Shown: positions 9,548 to 19,244, numbered from the stretch's first letter. The stretch is DNA of 64,000 nucleotides from Shewanella benthica (GCA_023284085.1 JAKVHY010000001.1:310001-374000); one strand, 5' to 3'. Notes: generated from the sequence alone by a model not told the origin. Translations and numbers: made by a program.

Positions 9548-10687
9548 TTATTTCTGCGTTGCTATCTCTTTCTGCACAGCATCAACAACACATGGGGAAT
9601 TTGATCGATATGGTGAGGTTTCGGTGACAATGTCGCGATCATCTTTATGGTTTTTCTGCATACGCATCATCAAATATTCTGCATCTTTCCACACACCACC
9701 TAAGGTTGCTGAGCCTCGGGTATATAGCCAAGGAAGTCCAATAAAGTACAATCCATCGACATCATCACTGACCCCTCGATAATTACTTGGGTAGTTCATC
9801 TCATCAAAAGTAATATTTTCAATCCAGAAAAAGTTGGGTTTAAACCCTGTCGCCCAGATAATATTTTTGATACTGCTGATGGTGCCTTTTTGAAACTTGA
9901 TACTGTCCTGATCTGCCGATAATGTTCTCCCCATATGGATCACATTCTTTTTGGCCAGAAGTGCCTTCACGTCGGTACCAATAACCGGTTGCACACCTTT
10001 ACTCAACCATTGACCAATTTTGCTAAAACGTGTCACCGATAAAAATCCTATTTTGGTGAACCACCACCACAAGGTTTTACCTAAAATTGATTGTGGTATA
10101 GCCGTGATGTTATCGGTTCCAGAGAAATGCACCGTACGCCCCGTCTCTGCAATTTCTGATAAAATTTGTACCCCTGAATCTCCGGCACCGACGACTAAAC
10201 AGTCACCATCTTGCAGCTGTTCGGGATTTTTGTAGTGTTCACTGTGTAATTGAATAATATTATCAGCGATATCAGCGTGGCAAGGGGGGGTATAAGGCGT
10301 ATGGAAGGGACCCGTGGCAATAATGAGCTGCTTGGCTTGATACTGACCCGTTGCACTGGTTATTTCAAAAATACCATTAATTCTTTTTACTGAGGTGATT
10401 TTTTGATTAAATTCAATGGGTATAGAAAACTTTTCGACATAACTTTTTAAATAGTCTGCCACTTCATATTTATTGGGGTAATACCCTTTAGGAAACGGAA
10501 ATAACATCCCCGGAAGATGGTTATATTCTGTGGGGGTAAACAACTTTAACGAATCCCAGCGTTTTAACCAAGGGGCACCAATGTGCTCATTGGCGTCTAA
10601 AATTAGGTAATCTTTATTATTTTTCGATAAATTATACGCCATAGACAGTCCAGACTGCCCAGCGCCAATAATGATAAATTCTTTCAT
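9548..10687 (-). CDS. FAD/NAD(P)-binding flavin monooxygenase-like oxidoreductase
   Basis: This 379-residue cytoplasmic protein has two Rossmann motifs: GAGQSGLS near residue 8 for FAD, and GAGDSGVQ near residue 170 for NAD(P)H. ATGFKPN near residue 280 is the usual second dinucleotide-binding signature of flavin-containing monooxygenases, and WDSLKLFTP near 44 matches the CzcO/FMO-like group. AGGGATCC precedes the ATG. Such enzymes oxygenate small nucleophilic or ketone substrates, but the substrate here cannot be inferred. It stands alone, is convergent with the TonB receptor gene, and looks more AT-rich than its neighbours, so it may have been acquired. The name CzcO-like would not imply metal resistance. 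Confidence 0.82.
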   Translation of the reverse strand: MKEFIIIGAGQSGLSMAYNLSKNNKDYLILDANEHIGAPWLKRWDSLKLFTPTEYNHLPGMLFPFPKGYYPNKYEVADYLKSYVEKFSIPIEFNQKITSVKRINGIFEITSATGQYQAKQLIIATGPFHTPYTPPCHADIADNIIQLHSEHYKNPEQLQDGDCLVVGAGDSGVQILSEIAETGRTVHFSGTDNITAIPQSILGKTLWWWFTKIGFLSVTRFSKIGQWLSKGVQPVIGTDVKALLAKKNVIHMGRTLSADQDSIKFQKGTISSIKNIIWATGFKPNFFWIENITFDEMNYPSNYRGVSDDVDGLYFIGLPWLYTRGSATLGGVWKDAEYLMMRMQKNHKDDRDIVTETSPYRSNSPCVVDAVQKEIATQK

Positions 10688-10846
10688 GGATCCCTAATAA
10701 ATTGCTTATTAAAATTATTATGCGCGATATTCTAACAGATCATGGCAAGCGAACCTGACTATTCGTAGAAAGGATGAACGATTTGGTAGTGAAACTGGAT
10801 GTTTTTTTACATAAAATGATGGGAGAAGCACAAGATGCGCCCATAA

Positions 10847-10872
10847 AAAACCACGATATTCACCGTGGTTTT
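10847..10872 (-). terminator. Terminator of the DsbA-family gene
   Basis: AAAACCACG pairs with CGTGGTTTT around an 8-base loop, about 50 bp past the stop of the minus-strand gene. The minus strand carries a T-run after the stem. Confidence 0.75.
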
Positions 10873-10924
10873 CTCTTAGAAAGTGATTGATTCCAGACTC
10901 GAGAGCATGGTCATCACAAAGCGG

Positions 10925-11596
10925 CTATTTAAGCGCGGCGATCTCTTTCTCAACCGCAGCAACCACGCCTTGTGGATTGCTTAGGTACTTAGAGTGATCG
11001 ACAAAGATGGCATGATCATCGATGGTGATGACCAGTGCAGGGAACGAGTTCGTGCCTATCATCTCCTGGATCTCGGCGATATCCGATAATACGTATTCGG
11101 CTTCGCTGCTCAATTCATCTTTGAAGACTTTATTTGAGGGTGATAACTTGTACTTTTCAACCACGTCATTGAAGTCATGCTTAGTACCTAGTGGGTTACC
11201 TTCGATGAAGTGTGCCCTTTGTAAGGTATTGAGCACTGCCAATACTTTCTTCGGCTGCTTGCTCTGCATCCATCCCATCAAGTTTGCTGTTTTGAGCGAA
11301 CTCTTAGGGCTGTTAACGTAACGAATGTGATCTCTGCCAAACTTAAGTCCGGTAAGTTTCGCCACTTCTTCCATCTGCTCTTCGCCCGCGCTGTCTGTGC
11401 CATTGTAATGTGCGCTATGCAGCAGGTGGATATTCATCTCAGGGTAAGCTTCATGAAGTGCGTTGACCAAAGGTGTGGCCCCGTAGCTCCACGGGCAGTG
11501 AGAATCGAAGATAAAATACAGATCCTTGCTGGAGTTCTCAGAAATAGGAGTCTCAGGATCAGAGATATGCAGCTCGGTAAACAGTTCTTGGGTCAT
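10925..11596 (-). CDS. DsbA-family thioredoxin-fold protein with a single active-site Cys
   Basis: This 223-residue protein has no signal peptide, so it is probably cytoplasmic. It reads FIFDSHCPWSYGATPLVNAL at about residues 28-47, which is where DsbA/FrnE-like proteins carry CPxC; here the second Cys is Ser (C-P-W-S). A long helical insertion follows, then the cis-proline segment TNSFPALV near residue 184, as expected for the fold. Relatives include 2-hydroxychromene isomerase-like and FrnE-like proteins, which work as isomerases, oxidoreductases or glutathione-dependent enzymes. Without a second Cys it is unlikely to form a normal disulphide. It stands alone, with its own terminator. No clear ribosome-binding site was seen. 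Confidence 0.75.
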   Translation of the reverse strand: MTQELFTELHISDPETPISENSSKDLYFIFDSHCPWSYGATPLVNALHEAYPEMNIHLLHSAHYNGTDSAGEEQMEEVAKLTGLKFGRDHIRYVNSPKSSLKTANLMGWMQSKQPKKVLAVLNTLQRAHFIEGNPLGTKHDFNDVVEKYKLSPSNKVFKDELSSEAEYVLSDIAEIQEMIGTNSFPALVITIDDHAIFVDHSKYLSNPQGVVAAVEKEIAALK

Positions 11597-11741
11597 TCGC
11601 TTGAGTCTTGGTCAAAATCAGATACCTGTGATCCTAATTAGTTTGCCTTCAATATTCAATCTTTGTCTTGAGAAGTTTACCTAAATCTTAGCGCTAGTCA
11701 CTCGAGTCCTTTGTTTGTGCACCAGCTTAATACACGATAGT

Positions 11742-11771
11742 TATCAAATGATATATACTGTTGATATCAAC
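11742..11771. promoter_or_regulatory. Pair of palindromes, probable autoregulatory operator of the Xre-RES pair
   Basis: TATCA-AA-TGATA at 11742-11753 and the perfect 12-bp palindrome GTTGATATCAAC at 11760-11771 have centres 18 bp apart. They end 35 bp before the antitoxin ATG. Type II antitoxins normally repress their own promoter through such sites; binding by this antitoxin is inferred. Confidence 0.55.
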
Positions 11772-11806
11772 TGATAGGTTTAGGCCTATATTAATAGGAT
11801 CTAGTG

Positions 11807-12259
11807 ATGGCAATTACCAATGTATTCACGCCAGCGAGCGCGGCAAATAAAGTGATCGGCTTCTGGCAATCTGTGGGCGTTCCGGCGCGCGGTGCCAGCT
11901 TGTATGAGGCGTTGCATACTGGCTTGCCCTTTGAAGTCTACGGCAATCTGGCTAAGGTTTCCGGCATAGAAAAGTCTGAGCTAGCCAGTGCCACTGTGAT
12001 CGCCAGTGCAACGCTGCAGCGTAGGGCCAAGGCGGGGAAATTCAACCGCGACGAGAGTGACAGGCTGTATCGTTTCGCCGAAGTCTATAAGTCGGCGCTG
12101 GATCTGTTTGAGGGCGAAGGCGTCGATGCGACCCGATGGCTCAGAAACCCGGTTCGTGGTCTGGGCAACAAACGCCCTATCGACATGCTGTCGACTTCGG
12201 CAGAAACTGAGGCGGTACTGAATCTGATAGGCCGCTTAGAGCACGGCGTGTTTGCATGA
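11807..12259 (+). CDS. Xre/MbcA/ParS-type antitoxin (DUF2384) of a RES toxin
   Basis: From the ATG at 11807 (AGGA seven bases upstream; the GTG just before it is less likely) the protein has 150 residues. It contains an N-terminal helical Xre-like region (about residues 45-85) and a C-terminal toxin-binding domain with RLYRFAEVYKSALDLFEG and RWLRNPVRGLGNKRPIDML, which is the MbcA/ParS/Xre antitoxin signature. It would bind and neutralise the RES-domain protein encoded immediately downstream and repress the shared promoter. The two genes overlap by four bases (ATGA), so they are translationally coupled. This is the standard antitoxin-first order of the family. Confidence 0.92.
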   Translation: MAITNVFTPASAANKVIGFWQSVGVPARGASLYEALHTGLPFEVYGNLAKVSGIEKSELASATVIASATLQRRAKAGKFNRDESDRLYRFAEVYKSALDLFEGEGVDATRWLRNPVRGLGNKRPIDMLSTSAETEAVLNLIGRLEHGVFA

Positions 12260-12717
12260 TCACCATTTACCGCATCGTGAAGAAGAAATGGGCCGGCAAT
12301 GCCTTCGACGGTGAGGGTGCTAGGCTCTATGGCGGACGCTGGAATAGCCGCGGTCAGTCTTGTGTTTATCTGGCGGGCTCCGAGTCTTTGGCAATCTTAG
12401 AGATATTGGTTCACTTAGATAATGCCCGGCAGATCACTCATTACGCGCTGTTTTCCGTCGAGCTGGATGAAAAAGACATCATGTTACTCGACCATGATTC
12501 CCTCCCCCATAACTGGCAGGAAGATCCCGCGCCGGCGGATACCGCCGATCTGGGGGATGAATGGTTAAGCAGTCAGAGCAGTCTGGCTCTGTGCGTCCCC
12601 TCGAGCATAGTGACCCGTGAGCGCAATTTTCTGCTTAATGTCGACCATCCCGCTTTCGATAACATGATGGATACTAAGGTCGAGCTGGAATTTTCCATGG
12701 ATACTCGATTATTTTAA
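12256..12717 (+). CDS. RES-domain toxin (NAD-degrading family)
   Basis: This 153-residue protein starts inside the antitoxin stop codon. The family is named for conserved Arg, Glu and Ser residues. Candidates here are Arg in YGGRWNSRG (about residue 29), Glu in LAILEILVH (about 52) and Ser in VPSSIV (about 116). YRIVKKKWAGNAFDGEGARLYG at the start is also typical. RES toxins of known function, such as MbcT, break down NAD+ and stop growth when not bound by their antitoxin. The length is normal and no defect is visible, so the pair should be active. It may be a chromosomal stabilisation or stress module. A terminator at 12786-12826 ends the operon. Confidence 0.92.
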   Translation: MITIYRIVKKKWAGNAFDGEGARLYGGRWNSRGQSCVYLAGSESLAILEILVHLDNARQITHYALFSVELDEKDIMLLDHDSLPHNWQEDPAPADTADLGDEWLSSQSSLALCVPSSIVTRERNFLLNVDHPAFDNMMDTKVELEFSMDTRLF

Positions 12718-12785
12718 GCTAAACATTAGGCCATTTTGATATACCAAGCCGTTTCCCTCGCCTGATTGTTTTCTTCTACAAGCAT

Positions 12786-12826
12786 AAAAAAGCGGCATTA
12801 GCACTGAGCCTAATACCGCTTTTTTT
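12786..12826. terminator. Bidirectional terminator between the toxin and collagenase genes
   Basis: AAAAAAGCGGCATTAG pairs with CTAATACCGCTTTTTT, with one unpaired base and an 8-base loop. It has an A-run on one side and a T-run on the other, as expected between convergent genes. Confidence 0.9.
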
Positions 12827-12858
12827 ATGATTAACTTTTATCGCTAATCGATAAAGGC

Positions 12859-15147
12859 TTATTCAAGTACGAAGATATTGCTGGTTTCGTTAAGATCTAG
12901 CACACCCACACATACATCATCACTGTCAGTCACCATCATACGGTCGCCAACGGTCCAGAAGTCGGCACTGTACATATCATTTAGGTTTAGCGTTGCGTAA
13001 ACATTATCTAAGTAAGGCTGACCAGAATCAGTATCTATCCAATATAAGCTGTATTGCGTATCTGAGGTGTTAGCCACAATAAACTCAGGGGCATTACCCG
13101 ATTGACGCGTGTATGGCACAGCAAGATCACAACTGCCCATCTCGGCAGTGGCTTGGGGGATAATGATCTCTTCAACCGCACCAACAACATGTTCAGCTAA
13201 AATCTCAAATTGGTTATCGCTGTCATTGAGTATCGCGACGCCTAAACAGTTATCGCCAATATCGGTTAACATAACGCGTTCACCGACACGCCAGCTATCG
13301 GGTGCGAAACTGTCACCTTGGGCAAGAGTCATGTATGAACCGCCGGCTTTGTCCGCCTGTGAAGTACTCAACCAGTACACTTTGACAGGTGTATCTGTGG
13401 TATTCGTGATAGCGACATCAGCGGCATTTGTGTAGGACGTACGGTACGTCTCGGCAAGACTACATGTACCAAGCGTGCCTTTAGCTGGCCAATGAGGTAG
13501 ATACGGCTCAGTGGCTTGCTTAAGCTCCTGGGCTGCTGGAAGATCTACATTGCAATCAACACCGGCGCAAGCCGATAAATACAGATCGATAATATCGCCG
13601 CCGACAAAGTCGGAGCCTATAGTCACATAGTACTCACCCGCATTCGGTGCATCTAAGGTACAGGTTTCACCGTTGCTATCGATTGTCGTTGATTCACAGG
13701 TCGCACTGATATCGATTGATGGATGAAAGGCCTGTGCCTGATTAACCCAAAGATCGACATTACCTGAACCACCTTGGGTCTTAAAGGTAATAGAGTCTGT
13801 CCCTTGTGGCACTGTGACCGAATATAACCAGCCACCTCGGCCGTTAATCTGCGAATACTCTCCCAGTGCTAGTGCTGTGTTACTGGCATTAAATTGCGCG
13901 GCTAGCGTTGTGGAGTACCAGGTTTCAAATTCTGCTTGATGGTCTGCAGATACAATATCAAGCAAGGCATAATAGCCATCCCAATCACCGGCGCGCATTA
14001 GGCTGAGCATCTGAGTCACAGTTTCAGCTTGAGTCTCGATTAAGAAACCCACCGCCAACTCACCCCAAGAATAGGCATTACTCTCCCCGGCGAATATTTC
14101 AGCCAAGGTGTATTTTTGTGCTTCATTTGCGGTGATCAGACTTTGATACTTTTCTTCATAGAAGGTGCCTAAGTATTCGGCTAAGCCCTCAGACCACCAG
14201 GCCATGTCACTGCGATAGCCGCCTTCTTTGTTATATCTTCCATCGAGCGCATGAACATATTCATGATTTAGTGAGCGGATCACATCGCGTCCGCCGCTCC
14301 ACTCAAGGGCATTAAAGGTGAGTACTGTAGAATCATGCCACCAGTCAGTAGGCGAGGTTTCAAAGTAGATCCCGCTGGTATTGCCCGTATCAAATAAGTG
14401 CTCGGCCCATGCGGCATGATTCGATAAACTCGCGAACACATTGAAGTTAGTGATCGCGTTAAGATCATCTTCAACAGCTTGCCCAAACTCAGGGGCAATG
14501 AGCTCACTTAACACAGCATCAAAACGTGTCTTTGTTTCACTCAGTACGGCACAGGCTGAATCGACTTGTTCATCGGTCATGGCTTGCGAACGGATACGCA
14601 CCGAGTCATTACATAGGCGGCTGTGATTGAAAATACTTGTTGTGGCTAATATTGAAGCGTCGACTGTGGCAGATTCTGCATAAGCATCAACCAGAATATG
14701 GTAACGGCCTGCAATCGGGTTATCTATGATACAAGCTTCATTGTCCCCTGCGCCGTTATAAGATACACAATCAAAATTGCCATTTTCCCCAGCGGTAGCA
14801 GGTTCATCATATTTTACGTACACATCGGGATCGCCTAATGCTTCATTAGCTGTGCCATTAAACAGGCTCACCACCAGAGTCGGTGAATCTTCGGCGACGT
14901 CGACATAAAAAGAGACGGGCTCAGAACTCGAGATGTGTTCGGTCACCAACTCGAGCGTTAATGGCTCACCAATCTGCTCCTCTTCAACAACGGGTTGTTC
15001 TGGGGTGATCGCCTCCACCACAGGTTTGACATCATCACTTCCGCCACAAGCACTGAGTGCTAATGTTATCGCCAGGCTCAGACCCAAAGGCTTGAAAGGC
15101 TTACGTTTTGATACTAAATCATGCAAGGCCATATTTCTAAATGACAT
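12859..15147 (-). CDS. Secreted M9 (collagenase-like) zinc metalloprotease lipoprotein
   Basis: This 762-residue protein has a signal segment with the lipobox LSAC (Cys34), so it is probably a lipoprotein. A first beta domain of the pre-peptidase type lies near 60-165. The catalytic domain has HEYVH at 295-299 (two zinc-binding His and the catalytic Glu), and WWSEGLAEY at 317-325, whose Glu324 is the likely third zinc ligand; this pattern matches Vibrio-type M9 collagenases. A second pre-peptidase-like domain (about 425-530) follows. The tail holds two tandem copies of an unnamed domain of about 85 residues, starting CSLAETYRTSY and CDLAVPYTRQS, each with VGxRxMxTD and C(L/V)GV. The protein would digest extracellular protein for nutrition or virulence. 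It is monocistronic. Confidence 0.88.
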   Translation of the reverse strand: MSFRNMALHDLVSKRKPFKPLGLSLAITLALSACGGSDDVKPVVEAITPEQPVVEEEQIGEPLTLELVTEHISSSEPVSFYVDVAEDSPTLVVSLFNGTANEALGDPDVYVKYDEPATAGENGNFDCVSYNGAGDNEACIIDNPIAGRYHILVDAYAESATVDASILATTSIFNHSRLCNDSVRIRSQAMTDEQVDSACAVLSETKTRFDAVLSELIAPEFGQAVEDDLNAITNFNVFASLSNHAAWAEHLFDTGNTSGIYFETSPTDWWHDSTVLTFNALEWSGGRDVIRSLNHEYVHALDGRYNKEGGYRSDMAWWSEGLAEYLGTFYEEKYQSLITANEAQKYTLAEIFAGESNAYSWGELAVGFLIETQAETVTQMLSLMRAGDWDGYYALLDIVSADHQAEFETWYSTTLAAQFNASNTALALGEYSQINGRGGWLYSVTVPQGTDSITFKTQGGSGNVDLWVNQAQAFHPSIDISATCESTTIDSNGETCTLDAPNAGEYYVTIGSDFVGGDIIDLYLSACAGVDCNVDLPAAQELKQATEPYLPHWPAKGTLGTCSLAETYRTSYTNAADVAITNTTDTPVKVYWLSTSQADKAGGSYMTLAQGDSFAPDSWRVGERVMLTDIGDNCLGVAILNDSDNQFEILAEHVVGAVEEIIIPQATAEMGSCDLAVPYTRQSGNAPEFIVANTSDTQYSLYWIDTDSGQPYLDNVYATLNLNDMYSADFWTVGDRMMVTDSDDVCVGVLDLNETSNIFVLE

Positions 15148-15384
15148 AAAACTCCACTCACTTATCTATTTGTTATTATTTGTTTATTTATATTGAATTT
15201 CAGATGTCATGCTAGGCATTCAGGCCTAATTGTTAACAAAATGAAAAGCCAATACAAAAAAGTAACAAATTGGATAAAGTATTCAAAGTGAGTTTTATTC
15301 ATCATCCTGTATGTGTTGCTAAGCATCAATCTCGAACGGCACTGTGATCAGCAAAATTACTTGGTTACTTAGCCGCTAAAATAA

Positions 15385-15413
15385 AACGCCTATCAAATAT
15401 ATTGATAGGCGTT
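15385..15413 (-). terminator. Terminator of aspA
   Basis: AACGCCTATCAA pairs perfectly with TTGATAGGCGTT around a 5-base loop, about 40 bp past the aspA stop. The minus strand continues TTTTATTTTA. The rest of 15148-15450 is AT-rich promoter space upstream of the collagenase gene, with no other feature seen. Confidence 0.88.
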
Positions 15414-15450
15414 GATTATCTTAAAGATACATTTTTCTTATTATTTATAT

Positions 15451-16893
15451 CTAGTTGTTAAAGCGTTGCGCCTTGTATTTTGGATTCATCAGGTTTTCGA
15501 TTGAAAATATTTCATCGAGTTGTTCTGCGCTGAGTAGGCCTCTTTCCAGGACCACTTCACGGACATTCTTACCGGTTTTTGCGCAGATTTTACCTATGAT
15601 GTCGCCCTCATGATGACCAATGTAGGGGTTAAGGTAAGTAATGATGCCGATGGAGTTAAGCACAAACTCCTGACAGACTTCTCGGTTTGCCGTGATGCCT
15701 TGAATACACTTATCTTTCAATGAGAAACAGGCATTTTCCAGCAGAGACAGAGATTCGAACAGGCATTGACCTATCACAGGCTCCATGACGTTCAGCTGTA
15801 ACTGCCCCGCTTCTGCAGCCATGGTGATGGTCAGATCATTACCACAGACCTTGAAGGCGACCTGATTAACCACTTCCGGGATCACAGGATTCACTTTAGC
15901 CGGCATGATGGACGAGCCCGCCTGCATCTCTGGCAAGTTAATCTCATTTAAACCGGTACGCGGCCCCGATGATAACAAGCGTAAATCGTTACAGATCTTA
16001 GACAGCTTAATAGCGAAGCGCTTTAGCGAGCTCGATAACATGACATAAGCGCCACAGTCAGATGTCGCCTCGACTAAGTCTTCGGCTGGAACAAAAGGAT
16101 GACCAGTGATCTCGGCAAGTTTAGTAATGGCGAGGGCTGAGTATCCATCGGGCGTATTGAGCCCGGTACCAATCGCCGTCGCACCTAAGTTAATCTCCAG
16201 TAATAGCTCCTGACAACGCCTGATGCTTTTGATCTCTTCTTTAAGGGTTATGCCAAAAGCGCGAAACTCCTGACCTAAGGTCATGGGCACAGCATCTTGC
16301 AGCTGAGTACGACCCATTTTCAACACATCACTGAACTCTTCAGACTTAGCCAGGAAGGTATCGATCAGCAGAGATAAAACCTCAAGCAGGGTATTGGTTC
16401 GCTCAAACAGCGCGACCCGAAATCCGGTCGGATACGCGTCATTGGTGCTCTGACTCTTGTTCACATGATCGTTGGGGTTGATATGACTGTAGGCACCTTT
16501 AGGCTGACCAAGTTGCTCCAGCGCAATATTGGCAATGACCTCATTGGTGTTCATGTTGACTGAGGTACCCGCACCGCCCTGAAAAGCATCGACCGGAAAT
16601 TGCGCGTAATACTCATCGGTAGCGAGTAAGGTGTCACAGGCCTTGATAATGGACTCGGCGATGTCACCGGGTATGGTGCCCAGTTCGGCGTTGGCCATGG
16701 CGGCCGCTTTCTTGGTTTTGACCATGCCGCGAACAAATTCGACGCAATCGCCAACCTTCTCATTACTGATGTTAAAGTTTTCTATCGCTCTTAAGGTATG
16801 AATGCCGTAGTAAGCATCATTAGGGATCTCTTTTGAACCTAATAGATCGGTTTCTGAACGTGTGCCTTCTGCGAAGCTGTACATTACTGTCAT
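15451..16893 (-). CDS. aspA: Aspartate ammonia-lyase
   Basis: The enzyme converts L-aspartate to fumarate and ammonia, feeding fumarate to respiration or the TCA cycle. The fumarase/aspartase superfamily signature [11 protein letters not shown] is present near residue 330, along with [30 protein letters not shown] N-terminal sequence, [10 protein letters not shown] and [17 protein letters not shown], which together are specific to aspartase. From the ATG at 16893 the protein is 480 residues, matching E. coli AspA (478). The frame stays open to another ATG at 16971, which would add 26 residues; neither start has a convincing ribosome-binding site, and I prefer the shorter one from family length. 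It is monocistronic with a strong terminator. Confidence 0.93.
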   Translation of the reverse strand: MTVMYSFAEGTRSETDLLGSKEIPNDAYYGIHTLRAIENFNISNEKVGDCVEFVRGMVKTKKAAAMANAELGTIPGDIAESIIKACDTLLATDEYYAQFPVDAFQGGAGTSVNMNTNEVIANIALEQLGQPKGAYSHINPNDHVNKSQSTNDAYPTGFRVALFERTNTLLEVLSLLIDTFLAKSEEFSDVLKMGRTQLQDAVPMTLGQEFRAFGITLKEEIKSIRRCQELLLEINLGATAIGTGLNTPDGYSALAITKLAEITGHPFVPAEDLVEATSDCGAYVMLSSSLKRFAIKLSKICNDLRLLSSGPRTGLNEINLPEMQAGSSIMPAKVNPVIPEVVNQVAFKVCGNDLTITMAAEAGQLQLNVMEPVIGQCLFESLSLLENACFSLKDKCIQGITANREVCQEFVLNSIGIITYLNPYIGHHEGDIIGKICAKTGKNVREVVLERGLLSAEQLDEIFSIENLMNPKYKAQRFNN

Positions 16894-17153
16894 TTTTGGT
16901 CTGCTTGTATTTGTGGTCTGTTTTAGCTCTGATTCTAAGCTAAATGTATCAGTCGCAGATGAGGGTAACATGGGAGTATAAAGCAGGTAAATCGCCCCTA
17001 TTGAATAGTTAAAACCACTTTGATTTAGTGCGTTTACACTAACATTTTTTTAATGATTTCCATTCTTATCTCACGCTTTCATCACAGAAAAGAGACAGGT
17101 AACTACTGGTGAGCTTATGGTCGAAGATTAAAATAGTAAGGAAGTAAAACAAA

Positions 17154-18074
17154 CTAGAAGCTACACACGGTATTTCTGTCTCTGCTTTTCGCTTCGTATA
17201 GGGCGGTATCGGCTTCATGGATCAGCTGACCTAAAGATTGATGGCGGAAATAAGACATGCCGATACTCACGGTTAATCTAAGCGACTTACCGTCGTCTAA
17301 TAACATAGAGCTGTTGGCTAAACTTGCCCGATAATACTCGGCCAATGCCGCAGCACCATCTTCACTGCTTCCCGATACTATGATCATAAACTCTTCGCCG
17401 CCATAGCGAATGAGTACATCGGACATACGGCTGTTATCGGTGAGGATTTTGGCAACAAATTCCAGAGCGCGGTCGCCAACCAGGTGACCATATTTATCGT
17501 TCACTTGCTTAAAATGATCGAGATCTAACATCAGCACTGCCAAATGCCCCTCTCCGCGAGAAGCAATCTTATGCATCACTTCGCCCCGCTTCAATCCTTC
17601 TCGGCGATTAAACAGCCCGGTGAGATCATCGACGCTGGCCTGCTGAGTCAGCACGGCTTCGAGTCTTTTTTGCTCTGTGATGTCAAAAATCACCCCGATA
17701 AGGCCGGCAACCTGGTTGTTGCTATCTAAAAAGCTGGTTTTATGGAATTTAACGAACAGCTGATCACCTTCCGTGGAACGGATCTGTTTCTCATAAACCT
17801 GAATGCCGGGAGCATCGAATAAAGCCTGATCGGCTTGCTGGTAAACATCGGCAAGCTCTTTGTCGAACAGTTCGTAAACGCTGCGGCCTATCATCTGCTC
17901 TCTGGTGAGCTTGATAAAGTCTTCGAAAGCTTTATTACAGCCAAGATAAACCCCGGCAATATCTTTATAGAAGATAGGCACAGGCAAGGTGTCTATCATC
18001 AGCTGCAGCATAGAGCTGTTATTCGATAGAAACGATAACAGATCGGGCGCTTGTATCTCGGTCAATTTATCCAT
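17154..18074 (-). CDS. PAS-GGDEF diguanylate cyclase
   Basis: This 306-residue protein has no membrane segment, so it should be cytoplasmic. A PAS domain occupies about residues 18-135 (LPVPIFYKDIAGVYLGCNKAF, and VIFDITEQKRLE at its end), followed by a GGDEF domain with DDLTGLFNRR and RYGGEEF. GGEEF is an active variant of the catalytic signature, so c-di-GMP synthesis from two GTP is expected. Five residues before it, R-M-S-D fits the RxxD inhibitory product-binding site, so feedback inhibition is likely. The PAS domain would sense a small ligand or redox state; the signal is unknown. It is transcribed alone. Biofilm or motility targets cannot be read from context. Confidence 0.93.
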   Translation of the reverse strand: MDKLTEIQAPDLLSFLSNNSSMLQLMIDTLPVPIFYKDIAGVYLGCNKAFEDFIKLTREQMIGRSVYELFDKELADVYQQADQALFDAPGIQVYEKQIRSTEGDQLFVKFHKTSFLDSNNQVAGLIGVIFDITEQKRLEAVLTQQASVDDLTGLFNRREGLKRGEVMHKIASRGEGHLAVLMLDLDHFKQVNDKYGHLVGDRALEFVAKILTDNSRMSDVLIRYGGEEFMIIVSGSSEDGAAALAEYYRASLANSSMLLDDGKSLRLTVSIGMSYFRHQSLGQLIHEADTALYEAKSRDRNTVCSF

Positions 18075-18622
18075 ATAAGACTACTCGTTTTGTACGCTTC
18101 GCAATTTAGCTACCCCTGAAGTCTTCGCAGCCAAAATATCTATTGGTAAAACAGTGTCTATCGCACTCTTTACAGATGTTCTGCAGGTGTATATGTTACC
18201 TCAATACCAACAAATAACACATTTAGGTAACACGGTTAAGGTAATAAGTTTAACTTCTAAGTGATTAGACCATTTCATTTTGCAAAGTCACTCACTTTAT
18301 CGGCCGCAAGTACCCTAGCTTAATCTTTGTTTATATTTAATTTATGGTGCTATTTTACGGCTAGTGCCACCAAGGTTATCCCATCATTTGGCAGGCTTGT
18401 GCTAAGGCATTGCAATGGACATGAGTACTAATCCATCAATTTATTCCAATTTTTAAAACCTGTATCACGCAAACATGATTTATTACGCTTAATCGAACTG
18501 TTTTAATGATTGTCCGCTAGATATTAAAATCTTTGTCTGCTTTAATACCGCCTTAAATTAGGCGATTCGATGCCTTTGTTTATTCGCTAAAACTTTATTC
18601 GCCCAAAAATAGGAAGACATAC
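18075..18622. other. Divergent intergenic region without a gene
   Basis: This 548-bp AT-rich stretch lies between the divergent diguanylate cyclase gene and the metal-related operon. No ORF, RNA gene or strong hairpin is evident. It must contain promoters for both sides, but no motif stands out. Confidence 0.5.
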
Positions 18623-19000
18623 TTGTTCGATATGAAAACCTCAACCCAGATCCTACAATCTAAGTTGACACTGGTACTCTTACTGGTGGTTTTCGTGTCT
18701 CAATTATTCCCTACCTGCGTGGCATCGGATATTCATCACAATGATCAAAGTGTCGCAGCAGTGTCTAGTCTGCCTATCGAGCAACAAGAGTCTTGCTGTC
18801 ACCTTCCCGGTCCCAATTGCTCCCATACGAGAGCGGCCAGTGAGCAATCAGATCAAGATGGCGATTTTCATACCTCTTGCCACCCTCCCATAGAATACAG
18901 CTTCGTCTCCGATTTTAATCGGTCCCAGGGCGCGAGCCTTTTTATTCTCAGCTATCAAAATAGAAGTTACGCACCCCCTATTCCGCCTCCTCACGCCTGA
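18623..19000 (+). CDS. Small exported Cys/His-rich protein upstream of the metal efflux operon
   Basis: This protein of up to 125 residues has a hydrophobic signal segment (about residues 13-33) and then a Cys/His-rich region: QQESCCHLPGPNCSH and DFHTSCHPP. Such clusters suggest metal binding in the periplasm. AGGAAG lies 6 bases before a TTG at 18623 and 15 bases before an ATG at 18632, so the start is uncertain and a TTG start is possible. It lies about 260 bp before a czcCBA-type efflux operon in the same direction. I do not recognise the exact family. A role as metal sensor or periplasmic metal sink for the efflux pump is inferred from composition and place. Confidence 0.6.
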   Translation: MFDMKTSTQILQSKLTLVLLLVVFVSQLFPTCVASDIHHNDQSVAAVSSLPIEQQESCCHLPGPNCSHTRAASEQSDQDGDFHTSCHPPIEYSFVSDFNRSQGASLFILSYQNRSYAPPIPPPHA

Positions 19001-19178
19001 ACTCCTTCAAGTATTAGTAAATAATTTCACCTTATTTATAAGTCAGAAATTCATCCTTAAGGGGGCATCTCGCTATGCCTCAACAGGCAAAGTACTATCT
19101 ATTGTGCTTGATCAAGGCCAGGTTTTTGGCCTTACCTTAGATCAGTTCATGGATACATATGCCTTGTGAGCCCCCAGA

Positions 19179-19244
19179 ATGAAACGAAGACTTAAGTCAC
19201 CTCAGCTTGTACTGCTAGCGATAGCGTTAAGTAGGCTGAGATAA
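19179..19244 (+). CDS. Possible 21-residue leader peptide before the efflux operon
   Basis: An ATG at 19179 opens a short basic and hydrophobic peptide, MKRRLKSPQLVLLAIALSRL plus one Arg. It ends 15 bases before the GTG start of the TolC-family gene. It has no ribosome-binding site that stands out. It could be a leader peptide or chance. A weak hairpin AAGGCCA/TGGCCTT is at 19114-19133. Confidence 0.2.
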   Translation: MKRRLKSPQLVLLAIALSRLR

